A DNA stretch of 5,865 nt, taken from the NCBI GenBank assembly GCA_020853255.1, contig JADYZI010000110.1, forward strand, positions 1 through 5,865, given 5' to 3'. Every line of letters starts with the position of its first letter. Within the stretch, counting starts at the first letter, position 1. Below, in pieces: positions 5,234 through 5,865 of the stretch. The DNA is from Acidobacteriota bacterium (GTDB taxonomy: Bacteria > Acidobacteriota > Blastocatellia > Pyrinomonadales > Pyrinomonadaceae). The translations under genes and the position numbers were made by a program. The notes below the pieces were generated by a model. The model was not told the DNA's origin. It searched no databases and saw only the letters and a list, made by a program, of their open reading frames with translations.

Positions 5234-5865
5234 ATGAACAAGATATTTCCCCCAAGCGTTGTTTTTCTTGCGCTGCTTATGACAGCGTGCGCGTCTGAGA
5301 CTTCTCCTCGCCTTGCGTCGAATACCGCCAATGCCGGCTCCAACGGATCCTCGATCTACGAGCCTGCGAGGACTGAACAACCTTCTACCATAGCCCAAGG
5401 CGATATGCCTGATTCTTCGCGGCCCAATGGCACACGTGCGGGAAACGGAATTGGCGGAGGTGGCGGAGGCGGACGTTCGGATCCAAATCCACGACCTGTC
5501 CAGAACATTTCCCTTACCCAGGCATCATCGTCACAAACCGATGTCGTACCTATTGACCGAAAGATCATTCGAAATGCTCAGCTCGGTATCGAGGCGGAAA
5601 AGCCAGAAGATATCCAGCAGCGGATAACCGCAATTGCCCAAGCGAAGGGCGGTTTTGTCGTTTCATCACAGCAGAGCAGCAGCGATCCCAGGGTGAGCGT
5701 CAGGGATATTGTCGAAATGTCTGTTCGCGTGCCAGCGGATAGATTCCTTGAAACGCTGACGGAGATCAAGGCCGGGCCTGGCCGGATCCTCAAAGAAACG
5801 ATCAAAGGCGAAGACGTGACGGAAGAATTTATCGACATTGACGCCAGACTGCGCGCAAAAAAGGC
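5234..5865 (+). CDS. DUF4349 domain lipoprotein, 3' partial
   Basis: An open reading frame from ATG 5234 runs off the right edge (210 complete codons visible). The N-terminus is a lipoprotein signal: a Lys at position 3, a hydrophobic stretch and the lipobox MTAC with the lipidated Cys at residue 19 (Met at -3 is less common than Leu). Residues 20-106 are a low-complexity linker rich in Ser, Asn, Pro and Gly, with seven Gly in a row at 74-80. From about residue 108 the sequence matches DUF4349: DRKIIRNAQLGIE, then GGFVVSS, MSVRVPADRFLETL, GRILKETIKGEDVTEEFIDIDARLRAKK. Known members usually continue with a coiled coil and a C-terminal transmembrane helix, which would lie beyond the window. The protein should sit on the periplasmic face of a membrane; its role is unknown. 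A ribosome site (5223-5228) supports the start. Confidence 0.9.
   Translation, partial: MNKIFPPSVVFLALLMTACASETSPRLASNTANAGSNGSSIYEPARTEQPSTIAQGDMPDSSRPNGTRAGNGIGGGGGGGRSDPNPRPVQNISLTQASSSQTDVVPIDRKIIRNAQLGIEAEKPEDIQQRITAIAQAKGGFVVSSQQSSSDPRVSVRDIVEMSVRVPADRFLETLTEIKAGPGRILKETIKGEDVTEEFIDIDARLRAKK

Noticed and set aside
5050..5298. 82-codon open frame across the gap before the lipoprotein gene
   Set aside because: It runs through the periodic repeat and inverted repeat and overlaps the well-supported lipoprotein start in another frame; the repeat itself yields the peptide-like pattern.

Overview
The window reads as a piece of a Gram-negative-type bacterial chromosome. Every gene found lies on the + strand, most of it is moderately GC-rich, and a lipoprotein plus a membrane-anchored sensor kinase point to an envelope with a periplasm. 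The mixture of a sigma-54-type two-component system, a DUF4126 membrane protein, a DUF4349 lipoprotein and CACAAAG/CGCGAAA-type intergenic repeats is compatible with an environmental lineage such as Acidobacteriota. That placement is an inference from general impression; no marker gene is present.

Left part (1-3695): a sensor histidine kinase, cut by the left edge, is followed after 24 bases by a YihY/BrkB-family membrane protein. After a 138-base intergenic stretch comes an NtrC-type response regulator (receiver, AAA+ and Fis-like HTH domains). The kinase is of the NtrB/AtoS-like HAMP-HisKA-HATPase type and is the obvious partner of the regulator, so the two-component pair is split by the YihY gene. 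The gap before the regulator holds CGCGAAA-type repeats and a small hairpin directly ahead of its start codon.

Middle part (3696-5037): a toxin-antitoxin-like pair (small antitoxin and PIN-domain VapC-like toxin, joined by a one-base TAATG overlap) runs with a two-base gap into a DUF4126 membrane protein. These three genes look like one translationally coupled unit. A sampled part of the toxin gene is clearly less GC-rich than the kinase gene, which may mean the pair was acquired.

Right part (5038-5865): 196 bases without a gene hold an imperfect inverted repeat of about 154 bases, whose interior carries an 8-9-base periodic repeat (CACAAAG-like on the - strand). Directly after it begins a DUF4349 lipoprotein gene, which runs off the right edge.

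No rRNA, tRNA, CRISPR array, transposase or convincing rho-independent terminator was seen. The items most worth a second look are the two intergenic repeat blocks, which share a layout (TTGATC followed by 8-9-base periodic units, enclosed by an inverted repeat), and the toxin-antitoxin/DUF4126 coupling.
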